From the NCBI RefSeq assembly GCF_001429725.1, contig NZ_LMHV01000001.1, positions 186,001 to 250,000 on the forward strand: 64,000 nt of DNA, read 5' to 3'. The stretch comes from Rhizobium sp. Root708. Lineage in GTDB: Bacteria; Pseudomonadota; Alphaproteobacteria; Rhizobiales; Rhizobiaceae. How positions within the stretch are numbered: the first letter of the stretch is position 1; each line of letters begins with the position of its first letter. A program made the translations under genes and the position numbers. The notes under the pieces are model-generated. The model searched no databases. It had not been told where the DNA came from and worked only from the letters and a program-made list of their open reading frames with translations. Of this stretch, positions 46,791 to 58,959 are shown piece by piece.

Positions 46791-49463
46791 TCAACGGTCG
46801 AGAACATCGCCTTCGGTCGGAACGAGGATTTCCCGCTTCCCGGCATGGTTCGCCGGTCCGATGATGCCCTCCTGCTCCATCCGCTCGATCAGCGATGCGG
46901 CTCTGTTGTAGCCGATGCCAAGTCTGCGTTGAATATACGACGTCGAAGCCTTTCCGTCACGCAAAACGATGGCCACAGCCTGGTCGTAGGGATCATCCGA
47001 ATCGCCGAGGTTGGAGGTACCGGCCGGTCCGGCGCCATACTCGCCGTCCTCGTCGTCATCGGCCGTGATGGCGTCGAGATACTGAGGCGACCCTTGCGTC
47101 TTCAGGTAGGAGACGATCTCCTCGACTTCCATGTCGGCAACAAACGGGCCGTGGACGCGCTGGATGCGACCACCACCTGCCATATAGAGCATGTCGCCCA
47201 TGCCGAGCAGCTGTTCGGCGCCCTGTTCGCCAAGGATCGTACGGCTGTCGATCTTCGACGTCACCTGGAAGGAGATGCGGGTCGGGAAGTTCGCCTTGAT
47301 CGTGCCGGTGATGACATCGACCGATGGGCGCTGCGTTGCCATGATCACGTGAATGCCGGCGGCACGCGCCATCTGCGCCAAGCGCTGCACGGCGCCTTCG
47401 ATGTCCTTGCCCGCAACCATCATCAGGTCCGCCATTTCGTCGATGATGACGACGATGTATGGCATCGGCTGCAAATCGAACTCTTCGGTCTCGTACATCG
47501 CCTCGCCCGTCTGCCGGTCGAAGCCGGTCTGAACGGTGCGCGAAATGACCTCGCCCTTGGCCAGCGCCTGCTCGACGCGGCTGTTGAAGCCGTCGATGTT
47601 GCGCACGCCGATCTTCGACATCTTCTTGTAGCGCTCTTCCATCTCGCGGACGGTCCACTTGAGCGCGACGACGGCCTTTTTCGGATCGGTGACGACAGGC
47701 GACAGAAGATGCGGAATCCCGTCATAGACCGAGAGTTCCAGCATCTTCGGATCGATCATGATCAATCGGCATTGCTCCGGCGTCATGCGATAGAGCAGCG
47801 AGAGAATCATCGTGTTGATGGCGACGGACTTACCCGAACCGGTCGTCCCGGCCACCAGCAAGTGCGGCATCTTGGCGAGATCGGCGATGACGGCTTCGCC
47901 GCCGATCGTCTTGCCGAGAGCCATTGCGAGCTTCGCCTTCGAACCCTCGAAATCGCGCGATGCGATGAGCTCGCGCAGATACACCGTTTCGCGAGTGGAA
48001 TTCGGCAGTTCGATACCGATGGCGTTACGACCCGGCACGACGGCCACGCGAGCGGCGATCGCGCTCATCGAACGGGCGATATCGTCGGCAAGGCCGATCA
48101 CCCGCGACGACTTGATGCCCGGAGCAGGCTCCAGTTCGTAGAGGGTAACCACAGGGCCCGGCCGAACGTGAATGATCTCGCCCTTGACGCCGAAATCTTC
48201 CAGCACGCCCTCGAGCATGCGAGCATTCTGCTCCAGCGCATCTGCGGACAGTGTCGAGTCGCGCACGACATTCTTCGGCTCTGCGAGCAGATGCATCGAA
48301 GGAAGCTGGAAACCCTCCGGACGAATGAACGAACCCTGTTGCTCGCGATCCGAACGGGCGCCCGGCTTCGGGCGGCCTGTCGGCTGCGAAACTCTTGGCT
48401 GCGCCTTGCCACCGGTCTGTTTCGCCGGCGCACGCATCATCCAGTCGTCGTCATCAGGCAGGATATCAGCGGGGCGCGGAGGCATGTCGGCATCGAACGA
48501 ACCGTCATCATCCTCGTCCTCGTCATTGAGCGAGATCGAAGGAGCGGAGACGATCCGGCGCTGCGAGGCGGCGCGTGGCTCCATCGACGGATCCATCCGT
48601 TCGCCGCGTGCCGACGGCGCCTTGGCGCGAACGGGCTCGTTCATCTTGCCGAATTCATCGTCATTGAAATCGTACGGCGATTCGAAATCATCGTGCTGGC
48701 GCTTGCGCGGCTTTATGCCGAAAAGCCGCCGCATGCGGGCCTGGCTCATGTACCAGGCGTGGGTCAGCGCACCAAATGCGAGCCAGCCGCCGCCATCATC
48801 TTCATCCTCTTCGTCGTCACCGACGGAACGAAGTTTTGAACGGCTTGCCTCATACTGCTCGGCTTCGTCCTCGGCCTCTTCTTCTTCTGTGCGCCCAACG
48901 AGACCGGCCGCAAACAGCATCATCCACGCGGTGGGAACGGCAAAGACGCAGCCGACGGCCGTTGCGAACGCACCGGTCGGATAGGCGCCGACGAAGAGCG
49001 CCGGAAACCGCAGGATCATATCGCCGATCACGCCGCCGATGCCGTTCGGAATAGGCCAGGTCAGCGGCGGCGGGAAACAGCCGAGTACCGCGGAAGCAAG
49101 GACCGATCCGAGACCCCAGGCGGCTGCTCTGGCGGGAATCCGGCTAAGCCGGCGTCCCGAGATGAGCGCGAGTGCCCAGGCGACCACAGGCAGCAACGCC
49201 ACCACGCTTGCGAGGCCGAAGAACTGCATGAGGATATCGGCAAAAGCCGCGCCACCGTAGCCCAGTATATTGGTCGGTTCGTTGCCAGTCGCGTAGGAAT
49301 AGCTCGGATCGGCCACATTCCACGTCGCCAGTGCTGCGATCGCCAGCGCAAGCAGCAGAAAGATAGCGAAACCCAAAAGGGTCTGGGCCTGTCGGAACAT
49401 GAACCCCGACAGGGAGAAACGTTCCGGCCGGCCATCCATTGCTGGCGATGTGCTTCTTGCCAT
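46791..49463 (-). CDS. ftsK: DNA translocase FtsK
   Basis: An 890-residue septal translocase that pumps chromosome ends towards dif during division. Four to five N-terminal helices (to about residue 185) are followed by an acidic/Pro-rich linker (about 200-400), the alpha/beta motor with Walker [13 protein letters not shown] and Walker [12 protein letters not shown], and a C-terminal gamma winged helix ([24 protein letters not shown]) that reads KOPS. ATG 49463 ([11 protein letters not shown]) chosen; an upstream ATG at 49520 is in frame. Linker is short compared with E. coli (1329 residues). Confidence 0.96.
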   Translation of the reverse strand: MARSTSPAMDGRPERFSLSGFMFRQAQTLLGFAIFLLLALAIAALATWNVADPSYSYATGNEPTNILGYGGAAFADILMQFFGLASVVALLPVVAWALALISGRRLSRIPARAAAWGLGSVLASAVLGCFPPPLTWPIPNGIGGVIGDMILRFPALFVGAYPTGAFATAVGCVFAVPTAWMMLFAAGLVGRTEEEEAEDEAEQYEASRSKLRSVGDDEEDEDDGGGWLAFGALTHAWYMSQARMRRLFGIKPRKRQHDDFESPYDFNDDEFGKMNEPVRAKAPSARGERMDPSMEPRAASQRRIVSAPSISLNDEDEDDDGSFDADMPPRPADILPDDDDWMMRAPAKQTGGKAQPRVSQPTGRPKPGARSDREQQGSFIRPEGFQLPSMHLLAEPKNVVRDSTLSADALEQNARMLEGVLEDFGVKGEIIHVRPGPVVTLYELEPAPGIKSSRVIGLADDIARSMSAIAARVAVVPGRNAIGIELPNSTRETVYLRELIASRDFEGSKAKLAMALGKTIGGEAVIADLAKMPHLLVAGTTGSGKSVAINTMILSLLYRMTPEQCRLIMIDPKMLELSVYDGIPHLLSPVVTDPKKAVVALKWTVREMEERYKKMSKIGVRNIDGFNSRVEQALAKGEVISRTVQTGFDRQTGEAMYETEEFDLQPMPYIVVIIDEMADLMMVAGKDIEGAVQRLAQMARAAGIHVIMATQRPSVDVITGTIKANFPTRISFQVTSKIDSRTILGEQGAEQLLGMGDMLYMAGGGRIQRVHGPFVADMEVEEIVSYLKTQGSPQYLDAITADDDEDGEYGAGPAGTSNLGDSDDPYDQAVAIVLRDGKASTSYIQRRLGIGYNRAASLIERMEQEGIIGPANHAGKREILVPTEGDVLDR

Positions 49464-49594
49464 GTGTTTACCCGTCCAATGCCTGGAAAGCGTGCGAATC
49501 GCGAAACGGTTCGCGCCCAATGCGTCCGCTCTACCTAATCAAAGGACAGTTAAAGCGATGTTAACCATCCGATACCCACATCTTGCATCACGCA

Positions 49595-49627
49595 AATAAA
49601 AAGGCCCGAACCGTGGGGCTCGGGCCA
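49595..49627 (-). terminator. Intrinsic terminator of amtB
   Basis: On the minus strand GGCCCGA, a 9-10 nt loop, TCGGGCC then TTTTTATTTG. It begins about 75 bp past the amtB stop and upstream of ftsK. Confidence 0.88.
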
Positions 49628-49702
49628 AAGGCGGCTTAAACTTGACGAATAGGCCGCGACGGGATGTTTAGCGGCGCCAAGATCAGGCGCCGTAAGCCCT
49701 TG

Positions 49703-51067
49703 TTAGGAGTGGTACGCGGCTTCGCCGTGCGTTGCGAGATCGAGACCTTCGCGCTCGGCTTCGACCGGGACACGCAGGCCGACAACAACGTCGACGAGCT
49801 TGTAGAGGATGGCAGAACCGATACCGCACCAGACGATGGTGGTGACGATCGCCGTCAGCTGCGTGACGACCTGGCCGCTCATCGTAACGCCTTCGGCATA
49901 GCCGACGCCACCAAGCGACGCGCTTGCGAATACGCCGGTTGCGATTGCGCCGAACATGCCGCCAATGCCGTGAACGCCGAAGACATCAGCCGTATCGTCG
50001 TATCCGAACTTGTTCTTCACGACGGAGACGAAGAAGTAGCAAAGCGGCGAGACGAGGAGACCCATGACGATCGCGCCCATCGGACCGACGATACCGGCGG
50101 CAGGCGTGATGGCAACGAGGCCGGCAACCATACCGGAAGCGCCACCGAGCATCGAAGCCTTGCCGCGGGTAAGCGTTTCGACGCCTGCCCACGAAACGAT
50201 GGCAGCAGCCGTGGCAACGAAGGTGTTGACCGTTGCAAGCATTGCACCGCCCGAGGCTTCGAGGTTGGAGCCGGCGTTAAAGCCGAACCAGCCGAACCAC
50301 AGCATGGATGCACCGACCATGGTCAGCGTCATCGAGTGCGGAGCCATCATGTCCTTGCCGTAGCCAGTGCGCTTGCCGACCATGATCGCACCGATCAGAC
50401 CGGCAACGCCGGCGTTGATGTGAACGACCGTGCCGCCGGCGAAGTCGAGAGCGCCCATCTTGAAGAGCAGGCCGTTTGCGTCCCAGACCATGTGAGCGAT
50501 CGGGAAGTAGACGAACGTTGCCCACAATGCGCAGAACAGTACGACTGCGGAGAACTTGATGCGCTCGGCGAAGGCGCCGACGATCAGGGCAGGCGTGATG
50601 GCGGCAAAGGTCATCTGGAACATCGCGAAGATGAACTCAGGAATGACCACGCCCTGCGAGAAGGTCGCTGCCGTCGAGTCTTTCGTTACGCCGGCGAGGA
50701 AGAGCTTCGCCGTACCGCCCCAATAGGGGCTGTCGGAACCGCCGAATGCGAAGGAGTAACCGTAGATGACCCAGATGAGCATCAGGACGGCGGCAACCAT
50801 CGTGCACTGCATCAGAACGGAGAGCATGTTCTTCGCACGGACGAGACCGCCGTAGAAAAGAGCGAGGCCCGGCAGGATCATGAAGAGAACGAGCAGGGTG
50901 GAAATGAACATAAAGGCAGTATCGCCCTTGTCCGGAACCGGAGCGGCAGCAGCAGCCGGAGCAGCTGCGGTGGCTGCATCCTGGGCAAAGGCGACGACCG
51001 GCGCGAGGAGCGCAGCGGACGCAGCGCCGAGCCGCGCAAAATGGGAAGAAAACTTCGAAATTGACAT
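49703..51067 (-). CDS. amtB: Ammonium transporter
   Basis: A 454-residue Amt/Rh channel. A signal peptide (MSISKFSSHFARLGAASAAL, cleavage after AFA) and an Ala-rich spacer precede eleven helices. Family motifs include TALFYGGLVR-like LALFYGGLVRAKN, the twin-His helix FAGGTVVHINAG and FGVHGIGGMFGA. It conducts ammonium and is gated by GlnK, encoded 28 bp upstream. ATG 51067 is chosen; the frame continues open into glnK. Confidence 0.96.
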   Translation of the reverse strand: MSISKFSSHFARLGAASAALLAPVVAFAQDAATAAAPAAAAAPVPDKGDTAFMFISTLLVLFMILPGLALFYGGLVRAKNMLSVLMQCTMVAAVLMLIWVIYGYSFAFGGSDSPYWGGTAKLFLAGVTKDSTAATFSQGVVIPEFIFAMFQMTFAAITPALIVGAFAERIKFSAVVLFCALWATFVYFPIAHMVWDANGLLFKMGALDFAGGTVVHINAGVAGLIGAIMVGKRTGYGKDMMAPHSMTLTMVGASMLWFGWFGFNAGSNLEASGGAMLATVNTFVATAAAIVSWAGVETLTRGKASMLGGASGMVAGLVAITPAAGIVGPMGAIVMGLLVSPLCYFFVSVVKNKFGYDDTADVFGVHGIGGMFGAIATGVFASASLGGVGYAEGVTMSGQVVTQLTAIVTTIVWCGIGSAILYKLVDVVVGLRVPVEAEREGLDLATHGEAAYHS

Positions 51068-51095
51068 TGGAAAAAAGCTCCTTGCTCTGTCGTTC

Positions 51096-51452
<357 letters not shown>

Positions 51453-51518
51453 TTATCCTCGGCGCGGAGCCGACTCTCCTTGCCGCTGACGTTCACCAAC
51501 AGCGACCGGGGATATACA

Positions 51519-51534
51519 TTCAAGGGGCGTGCCA
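51519..51534 (-). promoter_or_regulatory. Sigma-54-type promoter of glnK-amtB
   Basis: On the minus strand TGGCACG-CCCC-TTGAA, close to the RpoN consensus TGGCACG-N4-TTGC(A/T), with GG and the -12 dinucleotide at the required 10 bp spacing; the -12 GC reads GA. It fits NtrC/RpoN control of this operon under nitrogen limitation, as known for glnK-amtB. Confidence 0.7.
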
Positions 51535-51656
51535 GATTCGATATGGAAACTAAGTTATTGAAAAATAAAGATTATAAAATGGATAGCCAATAATGAGGCA
51601 AATGACCGCGCGATAATCGCTTAAAAAATACCCAAATGTGCAAATATGCACATAAA

Positions 51657-52541
51657 TTATTCATTTGCCCTTTTGCGAATCAGACCCTCCTGAGCGACCG
51701 ACGCAATCAGGACACCATCTCGCGCAAAGAGACTACCACGCGTCAGCCCTCGCGCTCCGGATGCGGAAGGGCTGTCCTGCGTGAACAGCAGCCAGTCGTC
51801 AAACCGTATCGGCCGGTGAAACCACATGGAATGATCAAGGCTTGCCACCTGAATCGTCTGATTGAAGATCGACGTGCCGTGCGGGTAAAGCGAAGTATCG
51901 AGCAGCGTCATGTCCGACAAGTAGGCAAGCACCGAGGCCTGATAGAGCCGATCATCTGGCACCGGCCCCGTCGCGCGCACCCAGACATGCTGCACCGGAT
52001 CGAGCTTCTTGTCGGAGAAATAGTGTGTAAGCGATACCGGGCGGATCTCGATCGGCCGCTCGCGCTCCCAGTATTTGCGGATCGCCGCCGGCGCGTTCGC
52101 GAGATATTGCCTGGCGATCTGCTGCTCGTCGAGCAATGCATCCGGCATCGGTACGTCAGGCATGGTGATCTGGTGATCGAAGCCCGGCTCCTCGATCTGG
52201 AAAGACGCCGAAAGCGCGAAGATCGCTTTTCCATGCTGGATGGCCACGACGCGGCGCGTGTTGAAGCTGGAACCATCGCGAATGCGCTCGACTTGATAAA
52301 CGATCGGCACCGAGGGATCCCCCGGCCGCATGAAATAGGAATGAAGCGAATGCACGAGACGTTCGCGCTCGACGGTTCGCTGCGCCGCCATCAGCGCTTG
52401 TGCGATGACCTGGCCACCGAACACACGCTGCCAACCGACCTGCGGGCTCACCCCGCGGAAAATGTCCACCTCGATCGGTTCGAGGTCGAGCGTCGATAGA
52501 AGCGTCTCCATCGCCGTCGGCCTTTCGGTGCTGTGCGTCAT
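51657..52541 (-). CDS. tesB: Acyl-CoA thioesterase II
   Basis: A 294-residue double-hotdog thioesterase. The N-terminal domain has GWQRVFGGQVIAQAL and HSLHSYFMRPGDPSVPIVYQVERIRDG; the second domain ends VASLDHSMWFHRPIRFDDW. Catalytic Asp, Thr/Ser and Gln positions of TesB appear kept. It hydrolyses acyl-CoAs. ATG 52541 (MTHSTERPTAM) chosen, possibly ATG 52508; upstream in-frame codons to 52607 are unlikely. Divergent from the ubiquinone hydroxylase gene. Confidence 0.93.
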   Translation of the reverse strand: MTHSTERPTAMETLLSTLDLEPIEVDIFRGVSPQVGWQRVFGGQVIAQALMAAQRTVERERLVHSLHSYFMRPGDPSVPIVYQVERIRDGSSFNTRRVVAIQHGKAIFALSASFQIEEPGFDHQITMPDVPMPDALLDEQQIARQYLANAPAAIRKYWERERPIEIRPVSLTHYFSDKKLDPVQHVWVRATGPVPDDRLYQASVLAYLSDMTLLDTSLYPHGTSIFNQTIQVASLDHSMWFHRPIRFDDWLLFTQDSPSASGARGLTRGSLFARDGVLIASVAQEGLIRKRANE

Positions 52542-52627
52542 TTTTGTAGGGCTCCGGACGTAGGAAGTGCGGTGCCGATGATCTATATAGATCAATACGA
52601 TATTCACAAGGAACGGAACGGGACGCT

Positions 52628-53842
52628 ATGCGGGACATGCTGGTTGTTGGTGCGGGTTATGTCGGCCTTTCGGCTGCCGTGGCGGTCAAGCAAGCGGCCC
52701 CGCACCTGAATGTCGCCATCGTCGAGGCCGCTCCCGCCGGCGCTTGGGAAAAAGATATGCGCGCCTCGGCGATCATTGCGGCGGCGACGAAAATGCTCGA
52801 GGTTTTCGGCATCTGGAATGAGATCGAGCCGGACGCCCAGCCGATCAACAAGATGATCGTGACCGACTCGAAGACATCGGATCCGGTCCGGCCGGTCTTT
52901 CTCACCTTCGACGGCGAGGTCCAGGATGGACGGCCGTTTGCGCACATGGTTCCGAATCTCTCACTGGTCCGCGCCCTTCGGGGTGCTTGCGAGCGCCTGG
53001 GCATCGAAATCCTCCACGGGGTGAGTGCGACCGGCCTGAACAGTGGCGACACCCACGCCGAAATCAGCCTCTCCAACGGCGAGACCATCGAGGCGCGACT
53101 GGTGGTCGCGTGCGACGGCGTCCGCTCCCATGTCCGCGAACTCGCCGGCATCAAGACCGTCAGCTGGGACTACGGCCAATCCGGCATCGTGGCGACGGTC
53201 GAGCACGAGCGGCCGCACAACGGCTGCGCCGAAGAGCATTTCCTGCCCGCCGGCCCTTTTGCCATCCTGCCATTGAAGAACAACAGATCCTCGCTGGTGT
53301 GGACGGAATCGACGCAGGAGGCCGCCCGGCTGGTGCGCTCGGACGATCTCGTTTTCGAAGAGGAACTGGAGCGCCGCTTCGGGCATAAGCTCGGCGCCGT
53401 CAAGGTCGTCGGCGACAAGCGCGCCTTCCCGCTTGGCCTGACGCTTGCGCGCGCCTTCGTCGCGCCGCGCCTTGCGCTTGCCGGCGACGCGGCCCACGGC
53501 ATCCATCCGATTTCGGGCCAAGGTCTGAACCTCGGCTTCAAGGACGTGGCCGCTCTTGCCGAAACGATCGTCGAAGCCGATCGGCTCGGCCTCGACATCG
53601 GCTCGATCAATACGCTTGAACGCTACCAGGCATGGCGGCGCTTCGACACGTTCCGCATGGGCGTGACCACGGATGTGCTGAACCGACTGTTTTCCAACGA
53701 TCTGGCGCCCATTCGCCTTGCCCGCGATGTCGGCCTCGGGATCGTCGAACGCTTGCCCGGTCTCAAATCCTTCTTCATCGGCCAGGCTGCCGGCACCACG
53801 GCCCCGGATAATCCGAGACTGCTCGCCGGACAAACGATCTAA
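52628..53842 (+). CDS. UbiH/COQ6-family ubiquinone biosynthesis FAD hydroxylase (UbiL-like)
   Basis: A 404-residue class A flavin monooxygenase. The FAD motifs are VVGAGYVGLSAAVAV (GxGxxG), VACDGVRSHVRE (DG motif) and ALAGDAAHGIHPISGQGLNLGFKD (GD motif). In alphaproteobacteria one to three such enzymes hydroxylate the ubiquinone ring (UbiL, UbiM, UbiH types); the present one resembles the UbiL/UbiH group, but the ring position cannot be decided here. It stands alone and converges on the Trm112 gene. Confidence 0.9.
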   Translation: MRDMLVVGAGYVGLSAAVAVKQAAPHLNVAIVEAAPAGAWEKDMRASAIIAAATKMLEVFGIWNEIEPDAQPINKMIVTDSKTSDPVRPVFLTFDGEVQDGRPFAHMVPNLSLVRALRGACERLGIEILHGVSATGLNSGDTHAEISLSNGETIEARLVVACDGVRSHVRELAGIKTVSWDYGQSGIVATVEHERPHNGCAEEHFLPAGPFAILPLKNNRSSLVWTESTQEAARLVRSDDLVFEEELERRFGHKLGAVKVVGDKRAFPLGLTLARAFVAPRLALAGDAAHGIHPISGQGLNLGFKDVAALAETIVEADRLGLDIGSINTLERYQAWRRFDTFRMGVTTDVLNRLFSNDLAPIRLARDVGLGIVERLPGLKSFFIGQAAGTTAPDNPRLLAGQTI

Positions 53843-53854
53843 AGCCTTTCGGCT

Positions 53855-54043
53855 TCAGTCGTCGAGACGGCGTGCCTCGGACACCAGCATGATCGGAATT
53901 CCGTCACGGATCGGATAGGAGAGCCGTGCTTTTTCCGAAACGAGTTCGTTGTGCTCGCGATCGTATGTCAGGCGCCCCTTGGTCAAAGGGCACACCAACA
54001 ACTCAAGCAGCTTGGGATCGACGCGGCTTAGTTTTTCGTCCAT
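53855..54043 (-). CDS. Trm112 family protein
   Basis: A 62-residue protein: [18 protein letters not shown] then [11 protein letters not shown]. In eukaryotes and archaea Trm112 activates methyltransferases for tRNA, rRNA and release factors; bacterial members (YcaR-like) are less studied. Of the zinc-binding cysteines only one is obvious, so zinc may be absent. It ends a minus-strand operon after the Lon-N protein (8 bp spacing). Confidence 0.9.
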   Translation of the reverse strand: MDEKLSRVDPKLLELLVCPLTKGRLTYDREHNELVSEKARLSYPIRDGIPIMLVSEARRLDD

Positions 54044-54051
54044 CGCCGTTC

Positions 54052-54723
54052 TTACTGCAGAACGGTGTCGGAGTCACCGAAGACGCGCGCCAAGACGATC
54101 TCCGTGATGGCAATCAGCGTTTCAGCCCGCGTCCTCAAATCGGGCGCCTCCAGAAGCGCCTGCTTCTCCGCCGGCCCGAAGGGCGACATCATCGCAAGCG
54201 AGTTTACCAGCGTCAGATTGCTGGCACGCTCGACGCTCTCCCAGTCCGCTTCCAGCTTGTTCGCGTCGAGATAGGCCTTGAAGGCCGTCAGAAGCGCTGC
54301 GCGGTCCACCGCGTCTTCCTCGTCGCGGGCAGAAAGGTCGGCGATAAAAGGCGCGATCCGGAAGATTCGGAAGGGATTATGCGTCTCTTTCTCCTCCAGC
54401 AGCCGAAAACGGCAGATGCCGGTCAGAGAAACGATGTACCGGCCATCCCCGGTTTCGGCAAAGGATGTGATTCGGCCAACACAACCAACGGACGCGAGGT
54501 TGGCTTCACCATGCCGCTCATCGCTTTCGCCAAGCGCCGGCTGAACCATTCCGATCAGTCGATTCCCGGTAAGTGCCGCATCGAACATCGCAAGATAGCG
54601 TGGCTCGAAAATATTGAGCGGCAGCTGACCGGTGGGCAGCAACAGCGCACCCGCCAGAGGAAACACGGCGATCGCATCAGGCAGATCACCGGACTTGAGA
54701 TATCTAGCATTCCCCACTTGCAT
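54052..54723 (-). CDS. Lon substrate-binding domain (LON-N) protein
   Basis: A 223-residue protein consisting of the N-terminal domain of Lon protease without ATPase or protease: [36 protein letters not shown] and [15 protein letters not shown]. Stand-alone LON-N proteins are common in proteobacteria; they are thought to bind unfolded proteins or act as adaptors, without firm proof. Located between the CnoX-like thioredoxin and Trm112 in one transcription unit, a grouping typical of Rhizobiales. Confidence 0.9.
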   Translation of the reverse strand: MQVGNARYLKSGDLPDAIAVFPLAGALLLPTGQLPLNIFEPRYLAMFDAALTGNRLIGMVQPALGESDERHGEANLASVGCVGRITSFAETGDGRYIVSLTGICRFRLLEEKETHNPFRIFRIAPFIADLSARDEEDAVDRAALLTAFKAYLDANKLEADWESVERASNLTLVNSLAMMSPFGPAEKQALLEAPDLRTRAETLIAITEIVLARVFGDSDTVLQ

Positions 54724-54825
54724 GAAGGCTGGTCCCGCATAATGGCGGGGCGGAAAAAGCCCCGCGCCCGCACCTACGGAAATGTGGAGTACGCCTCCGA
54801 AAACGCAAGGGTCAATACGATAAAC

Positions 54826-55788
54826 TTACGAGAAGAGCATCGCCGAAAGCTTGCGGCGGGCAGCAACCGTCGCCGGATCCTTGAAGCCCCAAACGTCGAA
54901 AAACTGCAGCAACTGGCGGCGAGCACCGTCGTCGTCAAAGCTGCGGTCCTTGCGCATAATGTAGAGCAGATGGTCCGCCGCCTCGTCTCTCATACCCTCG
55001 ACGTTGCGGATCTTCGCAAGCTTCAGTCGGGCTTCGTGGGCGTCCGGATCGTTCGCAAGCTCTTGTTCGAGCGCAACCGGATCGCCGAGCTTCCGGGCCT
55101 CTTCGATCTGCTCAAGCTTTTTGAGAACCGCCTGTATTGCGGCATCGCTGGCAATCGTTTCGGGAAGTTCGGTGAGCGCCTCACGGGCCTGCTCGTGCTG
55201 ATTTGCGGCAATCATGCAGTTTGCCATGCCGGCAAGGGCCTTGGCATTGTCGGGATCCGCCTGCATGACGGCGCCGTAGAGCTGCGCGGCACCGTTGACG
55301 TCTCCACCGACGAGCAGCTCGTCAGCCTCCTTCAACACAGCCTCGATCTCGGCCGCCTGATCAGCGCCGGCCGGACCGGCAAAACGATCGATGAATTCGC
55401 GGATCTGGCTTTCAGGAACCGCCCCCATGAAACCATCCGCCGGACGTCCGCCGACGAATGCGATGACCGCCGGGATGGACTGAATGCCAAGCTGTCCAGC
55501 GATCGACGGATGATCGTCGATGTTCATCTTCACCAGCTTGACGCGTCCCTCTGCCTCATTCACGACCTTCTCGATAACGGGCGTGAGCTGCTTGCAGGGA
55601 CCGCACCACGGCGCCCAGAAATCGACGAGCACCGGCTGGTTACGGGACTCCTCGATGACATCCTTCGCGAAAGTCGCGGTGGTCGTGTCCTTGATATAGC
55701 CCCCGGCAGCCGTCGGCGCCGCGCCGAAGCTCGCCGAAGCGGACATCTGGCCATAGGAATTGCTGTAAGGGTTGTCGTTGCCGCTCAT
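54826..55788 (-). CDS. Thioredoxin/TPR co-chaperone, CnoX (YbbN)-like
   Basis: A 320-residue protein: a thioredoxin domain (about residues 30-140) with intact WCGPC active site, then a helical TPR-like C-terminal part (about 150-315). This is the architecture of E. coli CnoX/YbbN, a chaperedoxin that hands substrates to GroEL and DnaK; the E. coli protein has a degenerate active site, whereas here the CGPC suggests real redox activity as in Caulobacter. First gene of the operon with LON-N and Trm112. Confidence 0.9.
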   Translation of the reverse strand: MSGNDNPYSNSYGQMSASASFGAAPTAAGGYIKDTTTATFAKDVIEESRNQPVLVDFWAPWCGPCKQLTPVIEKVVNEAEGRVKLVKMNIDDHPSIAGQLGIQSIPAVIAFVGGRPADGFMGAVPESQIREFIDRFAGPAGADQAAEIEAVLKEADELLVGGDVNGAAQLYGAVMQADPDNAKALAGMANCMIAANQHEQAREALTELPETIASDAAIQAVLKKLEQIEEARKLGDPVALEQELANDPDAHEARLKLAKIRNVEGMRDEAADHLLYIMRKDRSFDDDGARRQLLQFFDVWGFKDPATVAARRKLSAMLFS

Positions 55789-55841
55789 GGGTATCTCCCG
55801 CCGTGCCGGTCAGCCGGCTTTTCTAGCGCTAAAATCGTATG

Positions 55842-56351
55842 TCAGGACGTCACTTTCAAGACAAGCGGCTTGTGGCCCGTCGCTTCCATAAATCGAACGA
55901 GGTCCGCGCTGCCGATCGACGTCGTGGCGTCGTTCGAAAGCGGGTGGCAGTTGATGATCTCTTCCTTCATCAGATCCGCATCGAGCACGAAGGTCACATT
56001 GCCGCCGCCGTCATTGATCGCGCCAAACGCGGTCACCGACCCGGGCAGGACGCCGAGATACTCAAGAAGCTTTTCCGGCTTGCCGAAGGACACCTTGCTC
56101 GCTGCGCCGATCAGCGTATGGACCGTCTTCAGGTCGACAGCTGCGTTTTCTTCGACCGTGAGCAGGAAAAACTGGTCCTTCTTGTCCTTTACGAACAGGT
56201 TCTTCGTGTGCCCACCTGGAATTTCGTCTCGCAGGGCAACCGATTCGGCAACGGTGAAGACGGGAGCATGCGTCTTCGTGCTGTGCTTGATCCCCAGCCC
56301 ATCCAGAAACGTGAATAGATCGTCGGCGGTCTTGGGTGTGACGTCGGTCAT
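55842..56351 (-). CDS. YbaK/ProX-type aminoacyl-tRNA deacylase domain protein
   Basis: A 169-residue stand-alone editing domain of the prolyl-tRNA synthetase associated family (ProXp/YbaK). Features are PVFTVAES, GGHTKNLFVKDKK with the catalytic Lys, VSFGKPEKLLEYLGV and GSVTAFGAIND. Such proteins hydrolyse mischarged Ala-, Cys- or other aa-tRNAs. ATG 56351 (MTDVTPKTADD) chosen over ATG 56426. It is separated from the CnoX-like gene by 53 bp on the same strand. Confidence 0.9.
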   Translation of the reverse strand: MTDVTPKTADDLFTFLDGLGIKHSTKTHAPVFTVAESVALRDEIPGGHTKNLFVKDKKDQFFLLTVEENAAVDLKTVHTLIGAASKVSFGKPEKLLEYLGVLPGSVTAFGAINDGGGNVTFVLDADLMKEEIINCHPLSNDATTSIGSADLVRFMEATGHKPLVLKVTS

Positions 56352-56605
56352 TTCGAGTCCTGTCTGGGTGTAGCGGTGATACAGGTCCTGATTAAGTCTC
56401 GTGCCGATCTTTTGCAATGTTTGCACCCGTCGCTTTCGCCTGCATTTGCGGCCTTCTCGACAGATCCGTGTCTGAGCTGGATATTTTTCTTCGCCTTTGC
56501 GTCATTTCCCTGTTGCATTTGAAAATCGTTTGGGCGATATAGCGCCCGTCGCCGCAAGGTGGCGCCAACGGCCCCAACGACTACCACAGGCCGATGGATT
56601 TATGA

Positions 56606-56680
56606 GCGGGTGTAGCTCAGTGGTAGAGCACAACCTTGCCAAGGTTGGGGTCGAGGGTTCGAACCCCTTCGCCCGCTCCA
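56606..56680 (+). tRNA. tRNA-Gly (anticodon GCC)
   Basis: A full cloverleaf of 75 nt with encoded CCA: acceptor GCGGGTG paired with CGCCCGC, D-arm GCTC/GAGC, anticodon stem ACCTT/AAGGT region with loop TTGCCAA (anticodon GCC), T-arm GAGGGTTCGAACCCCTTC. It reads GGC and GGU codons. Confidence 0.97.
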
Positions 56681-56700
56681 AATTTTCCTAAAGACGCTGT

Positions 56701-56732
56701 AATCCTCGGTTCCCCGAGGATTTTGTCTTTTT
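56701..56732 (+). terminator. Intrinsic terminator after tRNA-Gly
   Basis: AATCCTCGG-TTCC-CCGAGGATT followed by TTGTCTTTTT, a 9 bp stem that begins 20 bp past the tRNA. Confidence 0.9.
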
Positions 56733-56880
56733 GGGCTTTGCCGAAGTGGCACCACCTGCAAGCTCATATCTTTTGGCAAATATTTATAAGCATCTGATTT
56801 CCATATATATTTTCCGTAGATCGCCGTAGCCTCTTCGTCGTCGCTCCTCATCGGATAGCGTCATGTCACCTGACCGGCGC

Positions 56881-56909
56881 TTGACGATTCGTATCACCCG
56901 GCCTACCGT
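56881..56909 (+). promoter_or_regulatory. Candidate promoter of the thi operon
   Basis: TTGACG (preceded by C, the alphaproteobacterial CTTGAC form) at 56881-56886, a 17 bp spacer, and TACCGT at 56904-56909. Transcription from here would start just ahead of the riboswitch. The -10 is weak. Confidence 0.5.
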
Positions 56910-56920
56910 TGAGGCATTCA

Positions 56921-58958
<2,038 letters not shown>

Positions 58959-58959
58959 G

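Noticed and set aside
46647..48839. 730-codon open frame antisense to ftsK
   Set aside because: Antisense shadow of ftsK; composition typical of a complementary frame.
49664..51064. 466-codon open frame antisense to amtB
   Set aside because: Antisense shadow of amtB, rich in Asp/Arg/His/Gly, no domain.
53926..56373. 815-codon plus-strand open frame across Trm112, LON-N, CnoX-like and YbaK-like genes
   Set aside because: It runs antisense through four recognised genes and has no recognisable domain.
56600..56851. Minus-strand frame ending in SGRRGSNPRPQPWQG
   Set aside because: The C-terminal half is the well-known artefact of translating a tRNA gene in antisense; the N-terminal half matches nothing I recognise.
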